A stretch of 64,000 nt of DNA, taken from Candidatus Scalindua sp. SCAELEC01. GTDB lineage: Bacteria; Planctomycetota; Brocadiia; Brocadiales; Scalinduaceae. This document shows, in pieces, positions 1-8,032 of this stretch. Location: the NCBI GenBank assembly GCA_004282745.1, contig SHMT01000010.1, positions 79,653 to 143,652 on the forward strand, read 5' to 3'. The position numbers were made by a program, and so were the translations under genes. The stretch's first letter is position 1. Each line of letters opens with the position of its first letter. The notes below the pieces were generated by a model. That model was given only the letters and a program-made list of their open reading frames with translations. It was not told the origin of the DNA and searched no databases.

Positions 1-1039
1 TAACCCCATCATGTACATCATCAGGTTGTGGCAGGCTTAAATGTTCAGTCGGAGTAACGTAACACAAAAAATCTGCCCCAGCGGATGCTGCAATAGCCCC
101 TCCAATTGCAGAGGTAATATGGTCGTATCCAGGAGCTATATCTGTCACTATGGGTCCAAGGACATAAAACGGCGCCCCCTTACAAAGCTCTTTTTGTAAT
201 TGAACTTGAGACTGGATCTGATTGAGTGGTACATGTCCAGGCCCTTCAACAATTACTTGAACATTCGCCTCTTGTGCCCGTTGTGTAAGCTCTGCCAACA
301 CGTTCAATTCATAAATCTGAGCCCTGTCACAGGCATCGGCCAGGGCACCCGGCCTCAACGCATCACCCAAACTGATTGTTACATCATACTCATACGCAAT
401 CGATAAAATCTCGTCGTACAGTTCATAGAGAGGGTTCTCCTTTTTATGAAACGACATCCAGTCAACCAAAAATGACCCACCCCTGCTTACGACACCACAT
501 ATTCTCTTGTCGTTTGCCAGATGCTTGAGGACACCCTGCGTTACACCACAATGAACAGTAATATAATCTATCCCATCTTCACAATGGCAACGTACTGCAT
601 CAAGCATGCTCGCAGCAGTCATGTCCCTTGTAGAGTGTTTGCTCTTTACGACATCGACAACCGCTTCATATATTGGAACACTGCCCATCGTTATTGAACA
701 GTTTTCCATTATCTCCTTCCTGACGGTTCGGAGGTTACCACCGGTACTCAGGTCCATAATAGTATCTGCCTGCGCACCTTCTGCAGCACGCAGCTTATCT
801 AGCTCCTCCTGTAATCCATGATAGTCGACCGAGGTACCGATATTGGCATTCACCTTTGTCCTAAGTCCCTTACCAACGCCACAAACTTTTTCGGCCTTTC
901 GTTTTTTGTTAAAAGGGATTACCGCTTTTCCTTCGGCAATGTTTGCTCGTAACACCTCGACATCGCAGTCTTCTATTTGCGCAACACGTCGCATCTCAGG
1001 CGTTATGTTATTTAGTCTTGCTTCTTTTATTTGCGTCAT
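1..1039 (-). CDS. thiC: Phosphomethylpyrimidine synthase ThiC (5' part only)
   Basis: ThiC converts aminoimidazole ribotide to hydroxymethylpyrimidine phosphate for thiamine synthesis, using S-adenosylmethionine and an iron-sulfur cluster. About 346 residues are visible from an ATG at 1039 (MTQIKEARLN); the C-terminal CX2CX4C cluster motif of the family would lie beyond base 1. Family motifs that can be read include MDLSTGGNL, ITVHCGVT, SLGDALRPGAL near residue 230 and EGPGHVP near residue 265. There is no extra N-terminal ThiC-associated domain, so this is the short bacterial form. The start lies inside the last 32 bases of the upstream pseudouridine synthase gene, which suggests translational coupling. 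I see no TPP riboswitch directly upstream. Confidence 0.95.
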   Translation of the reverse strand, partial: MTQIKEARLNNITPEMRRVAQIEDCDVEVLRANIAEGKAVIPFNKKRKAEKVCGVGKGLRTKVNANIGTSVDYHGLQEELDKLRAAEGAQADTIMDLSTGGNLRTVRKEIMENCSITMGSVPIYEAVVDVVKSKHSTRDMTAASMLDAVRCHCEDGIDYITVHCGVTQGVLKHLANDKRICGVVSRGGSFLVDWMSFHKKENPLYELYDEILSIAYEYDVTISLGDALRPGALADACDRAQIYELNVLAELTQRAQEANVQVIVEGPGHVPLNQIQSQVQLQKELCKGAPFYVLGPIVTDIAPGYDHITSAIGGAIAASAGADFLCYVTPTEHLSLPQPDDVHDGV

Positions 1040-1913
1040 TTCTTCTTTTCCCCAATCTATTTGGCATCTTTGAAAGATGGCTTCGACGGGTTTTGATAAG
1101 ACCCTTTTTCCCGTCTCTCTGTTTTGGTTTGTGAGGAGTCCGTATTTTACACGAAGTAGCCTGCATGTATAAGCGCTTAATCTCAGAAACGAGGAGAGGT
1201 CTGTACTTTCCCGACTTGAGTGATGACTCAGCCCTTAAATGGCCTATCTTTACTCTCTTCAACGAAATTACGTTGTGGCCGGTCTTGGCAAGTATCCGCC
1301 TAATTTCCCTATTTTTCCCCTCTCTTAGCACTATCTCAAGGGTACTTGTTCTGTACCGTCTATGGATCACTTTGACACTTGATGGTACCATCTTACCATC
1401 AGAAAACCACATTCCCTGCCTGAGGGTCTCCAAAGTATCGTCCCGTATTCGGCCCTTGACCTCTGCCATGTAGCGTTTCTCAATCCCATATCTTGGGTGC
1501 GAGAGCAGGTTTGCCAGCTCCCCATCATTTGTCAACAAGATAAGGCCCTCGCTCTCTTTGTCCAACCTCCCTATGGTATAAATCCTTTGATCTACGCTCC
1601 GTAACAAATCTATCACCCTAAACCCCCGAGAAGCGTCGTCATTCGTACACACATATCCCCTCGGTTTGTTCAGAAGGTAATACACTTTTTTCTGTTTTTT
1701 TATGGGCTCACCATCGCAAAATATCTTGCAGGTATCGGGATTCACAACTTGACCCATCTCGACAACACACCTACCATCAATTGTCACACGTCCGGCCTGG
1801 ATCAAGGCTTCGCAAGTACGTCTCGAACCTAAGCCAGCCTCTGCAAGTATTTTGTGAAGCCTTTCCCCCTGCTTCACTGCAACCTTTTCTTTATTGCTCT
1901 TTACCATGATCAT
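1008..1913 (-). CDS. rluB: RsuA/RluB-family rRNA pseudouridine synthase
   Basis: The enzyme isomerises a specific uridine in rRNA to pseudouridine. The 301-residue protein has an N-terminal S4 RNA-binding domain (about residues 15-70, GLGSRRTCEALIQAGRV) followed by the catalytic domain with GRLDKESEGLILLTNDG; Asp118 in that motif is the family nucleophile. It ends in a long lysine/arginine-rich tail (from about residue 258), common in this family and probably RNA-binding. The sub-family (RluB, RluE, RluF or RsuA) is assigned by overall resemblance to RluB and is less certain than the family. It overlaps thiC by 32 bases and lies 37 bases below the MetG-like gene, so the three may be cotranscribed. 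Confidence 0.9.
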   Translation of the reverse strand: MIMVKSNKEKVAVKQGERLHKILAEAGLGSRRTCEALIQAGRVTIDGRCVVEMGQVVNPDTCKIFCDGEPIKKQKKVYYLLNKPRGYVCTNDDASRGFRVIDLLRSVDQRIYTIGRLDKESEGLILLTNDGELANLLSHPRYGIEKRYMAEVKGRIRDDTLETLRQGMWFSDGKMVPSSVKVIHRRYRTSTLEIVLREGKNREIRRILAKTGHNVISLKRVKIGHLRAESSLKSGKYRPLLVSEIKRLYMQATSCKIRTPHKPKQRDGKKGLIKTRRSHLSKMPNRLGKRRNDANKRSKTK

Positions 1914-1950
1914 GCAATGTAATTTTTAAAGAACCTCAATATCTATCTGT

Positions 1951-2277
1951 TTATTGTACCTTGGAACCAGGCGTTATGTCACTTTCAGTCGTGAGTAAAA
2001 CGACGTGATTGGTATCCCTAGCGGCAAGAAGCATCCCCTGGCTCTCCTCACCTCTTAATACGGCAGGTTCAAGATTATTTACCACAATAATCTTTTTTCC
2101 AATGAGTTGATCGGGAGTATAATCTTCCCGTATTCCAGCCACCAACTGTTTCTCACCACCATCTCCGCCTACATCAACCTTTAATACGAGTAGCTTGTCT
2201 GCATTCGGATGTTCCACGGCCTCCTTGACCTCAGCCACCCGTAAATCAATTTTCATAAAATCTTCTATCGTAACCAT
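1951..2277 (-). CDS. Free-standing MetG C-terminal tRNA-binding domain protein
   Basis: A 108-residue OB-fold tRNA-binding domain of the Trbp111/EMAP-II type, the same domain found at the C-terminus of many methionyl-tRNA synthetases. Signature stretches are FMKIDLRVAEVKEAVEHPNADKL in two parts (IDLRVAEV and HPNADKLLVLKVD), VAGIREDYTPDQLIGK, VVNNLEPAVLRGEESQGMLL and TPGSKV at the end. It can work as a separate subunit that helps MetG hold tRNA; no catalytic MetG is in the window. A purine-rich AAAGGTG lies just upstream of the ATG. Downstream is the pseudouridine synthase gene. Confidence 0.88.
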   Translation of the reverse strand: MVTIEDFMKIDLRVAEVKEAVEHPNADKLLVLKVDVGGDGGEKQLVAGIREDYTPDQLIGKKIIVVNNLEPAVLRGEESQGMLLAARDTNHVVLLTTESDITPGSKVQ

Positions 2278-2496
2278 CTAACACCTTTCATTTTGCTTAG
2301 GAGTGAGCCAAAAAACTACAATCAACGTTTGATTCTAACAAATGTCATTCTTCATAAGCAAGTGAAAAGTCGCTGACCGACAACCATTGGTGCTCGAATT
2401 GTTGGTTTTGTGGTGTAATTTCTCGCAAACCGTGTAAACATTAACTTCCGTACAGCTTACACATTATCTATCTACACACTTTTGTCACCATTTTCC

Positions 2497-2614
2497 TCAA
2501 CTGTAGTCAGTCTCCAAACTTGCTACACCGTCTCTGAGGCTATCAGGGCAATAATGAGAAGAGCGATGAGTCATCTTAATGTCTTCGTGGTCAGTCAACT
2601 TTGCAATCTTGTCC
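2497..2614 (-). pseudogene. Tyrosine recombinase C-terminal remnant
   Basis: About 39 codons ending in TGA at 2497-2499 read KIAKLTDHEDIKMTHR, SSHYCPDSLRDGVASLETD. This resembles the end of phage-type integrases, where the pattern is 'L.GH..I.MT.RYSH..P..L'. In those enzymes the Tyr of RYSH is the catalytic nucleophile; here it is Ser (RSSH), and nothing of the rest of the enzyme is present. The reading frame meets the dispersed repeat that begins at about 2613, so the insertion of that repeat may mark the break. Identification is from motif resemblance only. Confidence 0.6.
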
Positions 2615-2791
2615 CCATTGCAAAATGGTTTTAGGAATTTCTGGACCGGAGTTTACTTGAAATTTTGATTTTTCGATTGAACAAAACCAGAGGCTTAGTA
2701 ATACTCAGTTGAGGATTTTGAGATTGAGAAAAGTCTAAATTTCATATGAAATCGGGTTCTGAAAACCTAAAACCAATTTGTGATGGGTATA
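2613..2791. mobile_element. T element, type I (copy 1 of 3)
   Basis: A stretch of about 178 bases that recurs, with scattered differences, at 5182-5360 and 50653-50836. Shared internal blocks include GATTTTTCGATT, AACAAAACCAGAG and GAAATCGGGTTCTGAAAACC. The ends are imperfect inverted repeats: the left end reads CCCATTGCAAAATGGTTTT and the right end, reversed, reads TATACCCATCACAAATTGG. These termini match those of the shorter T elements elsewhere in the window. There is no coding capacity, so it looks like a MITE-type non-autonomous element. The final codons of the pseudogene at 2742-3597 run into it. Confidence 0.75.
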
Positions 2792-3597
2792 CATCAACAA
2801 AGAACCTGAAACGGTCCTCCTTTTGAAGACCAATCTCACAGTCCGTTGTAAACGTCTCACCAGGAGATAATACCTGATCGGCACTAACATCTACCGCCAA
2901 CGTCAAACCAACCCCACCCGGACGTCCATCAGCATTCAGCAGGACATTTCCGGCAGTGCCCCCCCGGTGAGTTCCTTCACTTGGAAGAATGGGAATCGAA
3001 TCGGAGTAGAACTGCTATTGATGAACATCGCCGTAATGGTAAAGACGCTCACCGGTGCTCGACTACCAATCGGATCAATCGACGTGTCCACCTCTTCTTC
3101 CAACGAGACCAGTTCGTTCACGATGGGGTAAAACTCAAACGACCCAATGTCACATAAAGGGAAAGGAGGCAAAAGGAGTCCCGAACCATTCACGGGTCGA
3201 ATCCGACCGCGTTGGTCGGTGTTGAGGAAGTTTCCGTCTGGATCCAAACAAACATCATCCCCTGCACCAATCACAGGGCTCCCAGCCAATTGGGCATGCG
3301 TATCGGTGGACCGCCGTTGTTCTGCAAAGGGCCGAGTAGAGGATCAGGGTTGTGTAAGTCATGAGGTTGTGCAAGGTTGCAAGTGCCATCGCTATCAAGG
3401 TTAAAGTCGAGAGAAATCAGGACGTTTCCTGGACCAGTAGACATACAATCATCAGGGTTGCTAAAAATATTAGTGTTCCCACCTATAATGGTATTTTGCA
3501 GATCCACGGTACCACTAGGTGGGATAGGGAGACCCATAAATATCCCACCACCTCTTTTTGATAGAATCTTAACCACTTGAGTTCCATAACACAGCAT
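2742..3597 (-). pseudogene. Truncated, frameshifted beta-helix/choice-of-anchor protein
   Basis: Three consecutive reading-frame pieces together encode the C-terminal part of a secreted parallel beta-helix protein. The first (to about 3310) has SGTVDLQNTIIGGNT, GPGNVLISLDFNLDSDG and GPLQNNGG. The second reads THAQLAGSPVIGAGDD, TDQRGRIRPVNG and CDIGSFE, the usual end of such repeats. After a run of seven C at 2959-2965 the frame shifts again to GGTAGNVLLNADGRPGG and LSPGETFTTDCEIGL, ending at TGA 2742. The 5' part, with signal peptide and most repeats, is missing. The last domain (from about 3120 down) is related to the C-terminal domain of the intact protein at 55211-56167. Either a real pseudogene, or a homopolymer sequencing error for one of the shifts; the truncation is independent of that. 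Confidence 0.75.
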
Positions 3598-3654
3598 TAA
3601 ATTTTCGGAGCTAACGCAATACGCATAATCCTTAATTCATCTACCATCTACGAT

Positions 3655-3694
3655 AAAAAGAGCCTGATGTGTCATGATTACACATCAGGCTCTT
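3655..3694 (-). terminator. Rho-independent terminator
   Basis: A perfect 15-bp stem (AAGAGCCTGATGTGT at 3658-3672 with its complement at 3680-3694) and a 7-base loop. Read on the minus strand the stem is followed by a T run (TTTTTAT). It sits downstream of the two small secreted-protein genes at 3827-4180 and 4302-4688 and would end their transcript. Confidence 0.85.
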
Positions 3695-3826
3695 CAAACA
3701 TTCCTCAGAAAACAACGTTCCATCATACTGTACAGATGAATACAACATTAAGGTTTACCCATAAATAAAGTGCAACTTTGAAGTGCCTCCGCACTCCTAG
3801 TATTAATTATTTTAGTTGCAATTTAA

Positions 3827-4180
3827 TTATTCATTTTCCAAGTCAGAATCATTTGGACCTACCTGACCCTTTCCTTCTTCAAGGGCAAACTGTTCTTCTT
3901 TGTAAATTTCATTTACTTCTTCTATTGGAAAACCTTCTGTATCAAAGCTTTGAAATTCTAAAGCAGCATCATCAAAACCTTCTGTATCAAGTGTCGCCAC
4001 GTATTCATTATCAAGTTGTTCTTCTGTAAAGAATTCTTCAACGCTTTCTAAATTAGACTCTCTACTTTCTAATTCCGCATCATTAGGCCCTCTCCCATTG
4101 TTTGCATTTGCGATCTCATATGCAAAAGTAAAATGGACCATTAGAATTAGAGTAAAAACAAACATCCACATCATCCTCAT
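3827..4180 (-). CDS. Small secreted acidic protein, unknown
   Basis: A 117-residue protein I do not recognise. Residues 1 to about 26 form a signal peptide (hydrophobic core FVFTLILMVHFTFA). The mature part is strongly acidic and lacks cysteine. It carries an internal echo: GPNDAELE near residue 32 and GPNDSDLE at the very end, and two DTEGF motifs near the middle. A clear GGAGG lies 7 bases before the ATG at 4180. It lies below the gene at 4302-4688 and above a strong terminator, so the two may form a small transcript for exported proteins. Role unknown; low-complexity acidic surface or matrix protein is a guess. Confidence 0.65.
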   Translation of the reverse strand: MRMMWMFVFTLILMVHFTFAYEIANANNGRGPNDAELESRESNLESVEEFFTEEQLDNEYVATLDTEGFDDAALEFQSFDTEGFPIEEVNEIYKEEQFALEEGKGQVGPNDSDLENE

Positions 4181-4301
4181 TTTCTATCCTCCAAAGTTTC
4201 TAACGCAAGCTCCAAGTTCTGATAATTGAACTTAAATTCTTCAGCAAATTATCATGTTGAAAAATCCATAAAATTTATTATAAGGATTTCATAGGAAGGC
4301 G

Positions 4302-4688
4302 CTATTGCAATCGTGTAAAATTTAAAGTAAAACTTACAGCCCCACTAGATGCACCATTTCTTACTTGGACAGTTTGGCCAGGTAGATATACTAACGGAGG
4401 ATCAAACATAACCTCAACAGAATCCCCTGATTCCACACTAATAAAACCTGTCATTGGGTAATTGCTTCTAAAAAGCCTTTGGCAGCAACTGTTTCCCGAA
4501 CCATTTTTTGCGATAATGGCAGAGTTAACGAGATAAACACTACCGGCAGGAACTGTCGTAAGAGTTCTTGTATTAAGATTAGGTACAGAATTACCTATTA
4601 AAGTATCAGCAAAGCTCTGATGTACAAAAAGGCAAATGCCAAAAAACAATGTAATTCCTATCACTTTTAATTTGTTCTTTCTTAACAT
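4302..4688 (-). CDS. Small secreted protein, unknown
   Basis: A 128-residue protein with a signal peptide (MLRKNKLKVIGITLFFGICL, cleavage probably after SFA near residue 27). The mature part is rich in Ser, Val and Gly, predicted by eye to be beta-sheet, with one adjacent Cys pair (SCCQRL) and the phrase PPLVYLPGQTVQVRNG; it may be a small beta-sandwich. AGGAGAG precedes the ATG at the expected distance. I know no family for it. A leader of 120 bases separates it from the acidic secreted protein below, and the shared terminator at 3655-3694 suggests cotranscription. Confidence 0.65.
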   Translation of the reverse strand: MLRKNKLKVIGITLFFGICLFVHQSFADTLIGNSVPNLNTRTLTTVPAGSVYLVNSAIIAKNGSGNSCCQRLFRSNYPMTGFISVESGDSVEVMFDPPLVYLPGQTVQVRNGASSGAVSFTLNFTRLQ

Positions 4689-5181
4689 AATAATCTCTCC
4701 TTTTTAAAAAAATATAATATTGAAAAATAAAATTCTATAACTCTTTCTGCTACTTAAAAAAAAACACTCTCCTTTCTATAATAAAACAGAAAATCCTTTT
4801 AGTAAAAAAGCCTTCACATTAAAAGCCTCTCGGCAGTTCTGAACATTCATTAAAACCAACCTTTTAATAAAGCTTCAACAAACAAAAACAGGCAAACCAT
4901 ATATCATGTCCGAAATTATTTTTACCAAGATAACAAACACGGTTGTTATTGTTTGTAATTGGTTTTTAACGGAGCTACTCTTATGCCAAACTATGCATTA
5001 TTTTTGGGTACAAACGTAAGTACCCGTAGGTGCACAATATAAATTATTATTTTTTAGTATTAGCGAAGTTTTGTTGCTTTCTGGTGTAAGTCAAAACTGG
5101 TGTTTTACTGGTGATATATTGGTTTACTGTTTATTTTCTCCAACTCTTAACCATCTATTAAAAACAAAATTAACGTTATTA
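4689..5181. other. Intergenic AT-rich stretch
   Basis: No gene recognised. The sequence is strongly A+T-rich with several poly-A/T runs just upstream of the gene starting at 4688, and probably contains its promoter. A short inverted repeat (GGGTAC/GTACCC near 5006-5026) is the only structure I see. Confidence 0.5.
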
Positions 5182-5360
5182 TACCCATTGCAAAATTATT
5201 TTAGGAATTTTTGGGCAGGAGTTTGTTTGAAATTTTGATTTTTCGATTAAACAAAACCAGAGGCTTAGTAATACTCAGTCGAGGATTTTGTGATTGAGAA
5301 AAGTCAAAAGTTCATGTGAAATCGGGTTCTGAAAACCGAAAAACAATTTGTGATGGATAT
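5182..5360. mobile_element. T element, type I (copy 2 of 3)
   Basis: Second copy of the type I repeat described at 2613-2791, with roughly one difference every ten to fifteen bases. Left terminus TATACCCATTGCAAAATT; right terminus, reversed, ATATCCATCACAAATTG. No open reading frame. It is followed by about 260 bases with no recognisable gene before the end of truA. Confidence 0.75.
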
Positions 5361-5618
5361 GGATGAGCAAGTGTAAAAATCGTTCGATTGAAACTATTTG
5401 AGAATGTATGATTCAGGGGAAGGATTGTATGAAACAGTAGTTACGTAGTCAACTCAAGTGGAATCAGTCAGAATCAGCAGGAAAACAATTAAATTGTAAG
5501 TCTCTTTATGCTAAAATGATTGCAACATTACAGACACGATATCAGGCATTTATAAGTATGTAAAAAACCTAAAAAATAGAACTGTTGGTTCTATGGATTA
5601 TTCATGTAGGATCAGGCA

Positions 5619-6362
5619 TTAATACTTTACCCGCACCAGGCACAATCCCCTGGCAGGAACACTCACTCCAGCACGCGATCTATTTTTTTCCTTTACGATC
5701 CTATCAAACTCTTCCAGGGAGATCTTCTCCCTCCCCACCTCAAGGAGTGTTCCAACAATCGCCCTCACCATTTTATACAAAAACCCATCTGCCTCAATGG
5801 TGAAGAGTACATACCTCCCTTTTCTTAAAACCTCCAGCATCTTGACCGTCCTGACCGCGGTTTTCTCATATTTTTCCGATCGTGATCTTGATTTGAACGC
5901 ACTGAAGTCATGTCTGCCCGTTATCATTTTAGCGGCCTGCTGAATCCTTTCGATATTCAAAGGGGTGCAGTATTGATAGCAGAAATTTCTATTGAGAGAA
6001 CTTCGTACCGTATGGTTGAGGATGGTGTAACGATAAATTTTTGATTGTGCACTGTATTGTGAATGAAACCCCTTTGCTACTCTCCTTGCGGATCTCACTG
6101 CAATATCCCTGGGGAGATAAAAATTAATTGCTGGCACCATTCTCGCGATTGGAATAGTCGAATGTGTCTCAAAGTTTGCGACTTGACCGCGTGCATGCAC
6201 ACCGGAATCGGTCCTTCCTGCACCCAGGAGCCTTATCTCCTCCTTTACAACTTCCTCTATGGCCCGTTTCAGTGTCTCCTGTACACTCTTATCGTTCTTC
6301 TGTTTTTGCCACCCGGAATAATTTGTACCATCATACTCAATAACAAGCTTTATATTTTTCAC
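5619..6362 (-). CDS. truA: tRNA pseudouridine(38-40) synthase TruA
   Basis: TruA makes pseudouridine at positions 38-40 of the tRNA anticodon arm. The protein has the family opening KLVIEYDGTNYSGWQ, the catalytic motif GAGRTDSGVHARGQV (Asp52 from the start used here), the KIYRY motif, the GRHDFSAFKS segment and the C-terminal DGFLYKMVRAIVGTLLEVG. I chose the GTG at 6362, which begins right before the conserved KNIKLVIEY and has AAGAGA upstream. A longer reading from GTG 6419 adds 19 residues that do not look like TruA. Downstream lie type I T element sequence and the small secreted-protein genes. Confidence 0.93.
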   Translation of the reverse strand: MKNIKLVIEYDGTNYSGWQKQKNDKSVQETLKRAIEEVVKEEIRLLGAGRTDSGVHARGQVANFETHSTIPIARMVPAINFYLPRDIAVRSARRVAKGFHSQYSAQSKIYRYTILNHTVRSSLNRNFCYQYCTPLNIERIQQAAKMITGRHDFSAFKSRSRSEKYEKTAVRTVKMLEVLRKGRYVLFTIEADGFLYKMVRAIVGTLLEVGREKISLEEFDRIVKEKNRSRAGVSVPARGLCLVRVKY

Positions 6363-6453
6363 GATCTCTTGTTGACATATTTTTAGAAAAAACAGGAATG
6401 TTATCCCTGATCCACTCACAATAAGGTAGTTGTACTTTTTCGATTATCCCTTA

Positions 6454-6664
6454 AGGACCCAGGAAAGAATAACTTGTTGTTTTATCGCCCGTCCGAACGG
6501 CATGGGCCGGGCGGGCGCTCAGTTTTAGATCAGATTTGGTCGATCTGATCGAGCAGGACCGCAGGCGTAGCCTGAGCTACAGCGAGGATACTGCGAGTAA
6601 AGAGCGACATAAGGTGGCCTGAAAATGAGATACGAGGACAACAAGTTATTCTTTCCTGGGTCCT
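6454..6664. mobile_element. MITE-like element with perfect 27-bp terminal inverted repeats
   Basis: The first 27 bases (6454-6480, beginning AGGACCCAGGAAAG) recur as an exact reverse complement at 6638-6664. The 157-base interior is G+C-rich in its first part, contains its own hairpins (CGCCCGTCC with GGGCGGGCG; GATCAGATTTGGTCGATCTGATC near 6530-6552) and has no convincing reading frame. Length, perfect termini and lack of coding content fit a miniature inverted-repeat transposable element. No target-site duplication is obvious. Only this copy is in the window, though part of its interior resembles bases near 51711-51740. Confidence 0.75.
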
Positions 6665-6787
6665 AATCAGTTGGACTCCACATTTACTGACAGCTTTTCG
6701 TAACAATAAATCATTTGTAGCAAAGAAGAAGGGCGACAGAAAGGTCGGTGGGCAAGAAGGCCGTGTGGGTATACATTAACTTTAACT

Positions 6788-7114
6788 TCAGGGGAAGAGC
6801 TTGAGGATGGTTACGGCTACTCCAACAGTACCGACGACGATGCCAAATATTTTGATCAGCAAGTCTCTTTGAGCATATGCCATGCGCACTTCTAAATCTT
6901 TTATATCTTGTTTGAACTCATTTCGTAAATTGCTTATTTCGCTACGAATTTCATTACGGAGAGTATTATTCTCGTTGCGAATGAACTCTTTCAGGTCTTC
7001 CCGGCCGCTGACCTGAGCTTTTTCAATAATACTGGTTAATGCTTCTGCTTGTTTGTGGTCAAAGCCTGCAGACTCTAATGTCTTGATATTATTCAGTTCT
7101 TCTGTGATAGACAT
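6788..7114 (-). CDS. Coiled-coil membrane-anchored protein, DUF1640-like
   Basis: A protein of 108 residues from the ATG at 7114 (MSITEELNNIKTLE). Residues about 5-40 resemble the DUF1640/CCDC90 start (AGFDHKQAEALTSIIEKA), followed by a heptad-like coiled coil (RNENNTLRNEIRSEISNLRN) and a C-terminal transmembrane segment (IFGIVVGTVGVAVTILKLF). Related proteins are common small membrane proteins in bacteria; mitochondrial relatives touch the calcium uniporter, but the bacterial role is unknown. The longer frame to 7150 would begin with TTG and adds a hydrophobic tail unlike the family, so the inner ATG is preferred. No clear ribosome-binding site. Confidence 0.7.
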   Translation of the reverse strand: MSITEELNNIKTLESAGFDHKQAEALTSIIEKAQVSGREDLKEFIRNENNTLRNEIRSEISNLRNEFKQDIKDLEVRMAYAQRDLLIKIFGIVVGTVGVAVTILKLFP

Positions 7115-7380
7115 GGTATGAAAAGTAACAGAAAAGTAAGAAAATGTCAAGATGAACGTTTGCCGCTTTCAATTTACTATTGACGAATGACTTACGGGTA
7201 ACCAATTTTCAACAAATTGTCTTTTCTTCCCCCTTGATTGCCAGCCATCTCCTTCATTGACTATGTGGCCGGCAAAGCCAAGCATGAGGAGTCTTTCGAG
7301 TTAGTGCATCCTGCACAACTCTGTCAAAATTGCTACAACGACATCCATGTCGTTGATTAACGCCATTTTGGGTATGTGCA

Positions 7381-7560
7381 TTAGCACATAAATTTGGTAA
7401 AGCCAATACCTTGTGCGAACATGCCACTCATGTATCTGTCATTACCATCATTGTCACGCAACAACCCAATCCCAAACTCACCCCCTCCCTGACATAGGAC
7501 TTCGGCAATAACACGAATCAATGCAGAATAAACAATTGAGTTAGAACTTTAAGAGTTAAA
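7381..7560 (-). pseudogene. Fragment of a Gly/Asp repeat protein
   Basis: Minus-strand frame ending in TAA at 7381-7383 reads GGGEFGIGLLRDNDGNDRY and MSGMFAQGIGFTKFMC. The pattern 'G.G.LLD..GND.Y......AQG.G' is typical of large secreted repeat proteins. Only about one repeat unit survives, with no start codon or rest of gene around it. I give this as a gene remnant; the family call is from pattern resemblance and the 5' limit is approximate. The rest of 7115-8032 has no gene I recognise. Confidence 0.4.
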
Positions 7561-7589
7561 GGTACCTCAAAACACATTAACACACCCCT

Positions 7590-7616
7590 AAATCCCCTCT
7601 TTTTAGAGGGGACTTG
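7590..7616. repeat. Small hairpin repeat (CCCCT...AGGGG)
   Basis: CCCCTCTTTTTAGAGGGG at 7594-7611 lies in the context 'cctaaatCCCC...GGGGactt'. The same frame with a different stem recurs at 21842-21872. It is a short interspersed hairpin, possibly a terminator or a copy of a widespread bacterial repeat. Confidence 0.5.
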
Positions 7617-7794
7617 TAAATACCAAAACAGTTGCCGCATAATCCCAACCAGAAAGATGCGTGGATGTGCAAGTAGACTGCTTGTGTAATACCTGCTGAA
7701 GTAACACCATTTTATTATTGTTTGTTTTCCCCGTCTGGTAGATTCTCATTCAACCTTTCCCTAACCCAAACGAATCTAAAAAATAAATAGATAC

Positions 7795-7823
7795 TTGACC
7801 TTTCCAGATACTTACGGTATGTA
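7795..7823 (+). promoter_or_regulatory. Possible sigma-70 promoter
   Basis: TTGACC at 7795-7800 and TATGTA at 7818-7823 with a 17-base spacer, about 210 bases ahead of the inositol-phosphatase-like gene on the same strand. Support is from the boxes and spacing only. Confidence 0.4.
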
Positions 7824-8032
7824 TACTGTTCTCACAGTTAGAAAGTTTTTACGTCTCAGGAAAAGTTAAAAGTACCTTAAGTGAACTAAAGTTGCCATTC
7901 TGTGCATGCATAGCAGATGTCTGCGTATATCGCACAGGCTGGCGTAGACAGGCGGAAAAATATTTTTAACTTTCGGCACTTTAGATCACTTAAGGCACTT
8001 CAAACTTGGTTGCGGCTATGCCGCGCTATGCT

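Noticed and set aside
6721..6780. Segment 'gggcgacagaaaggtcggtgggcaagaag' considered as part of a structured RNA
   Set aside because: No conserved core of RNase P RNA, tmRNA or other known RNA could be recognised around it.
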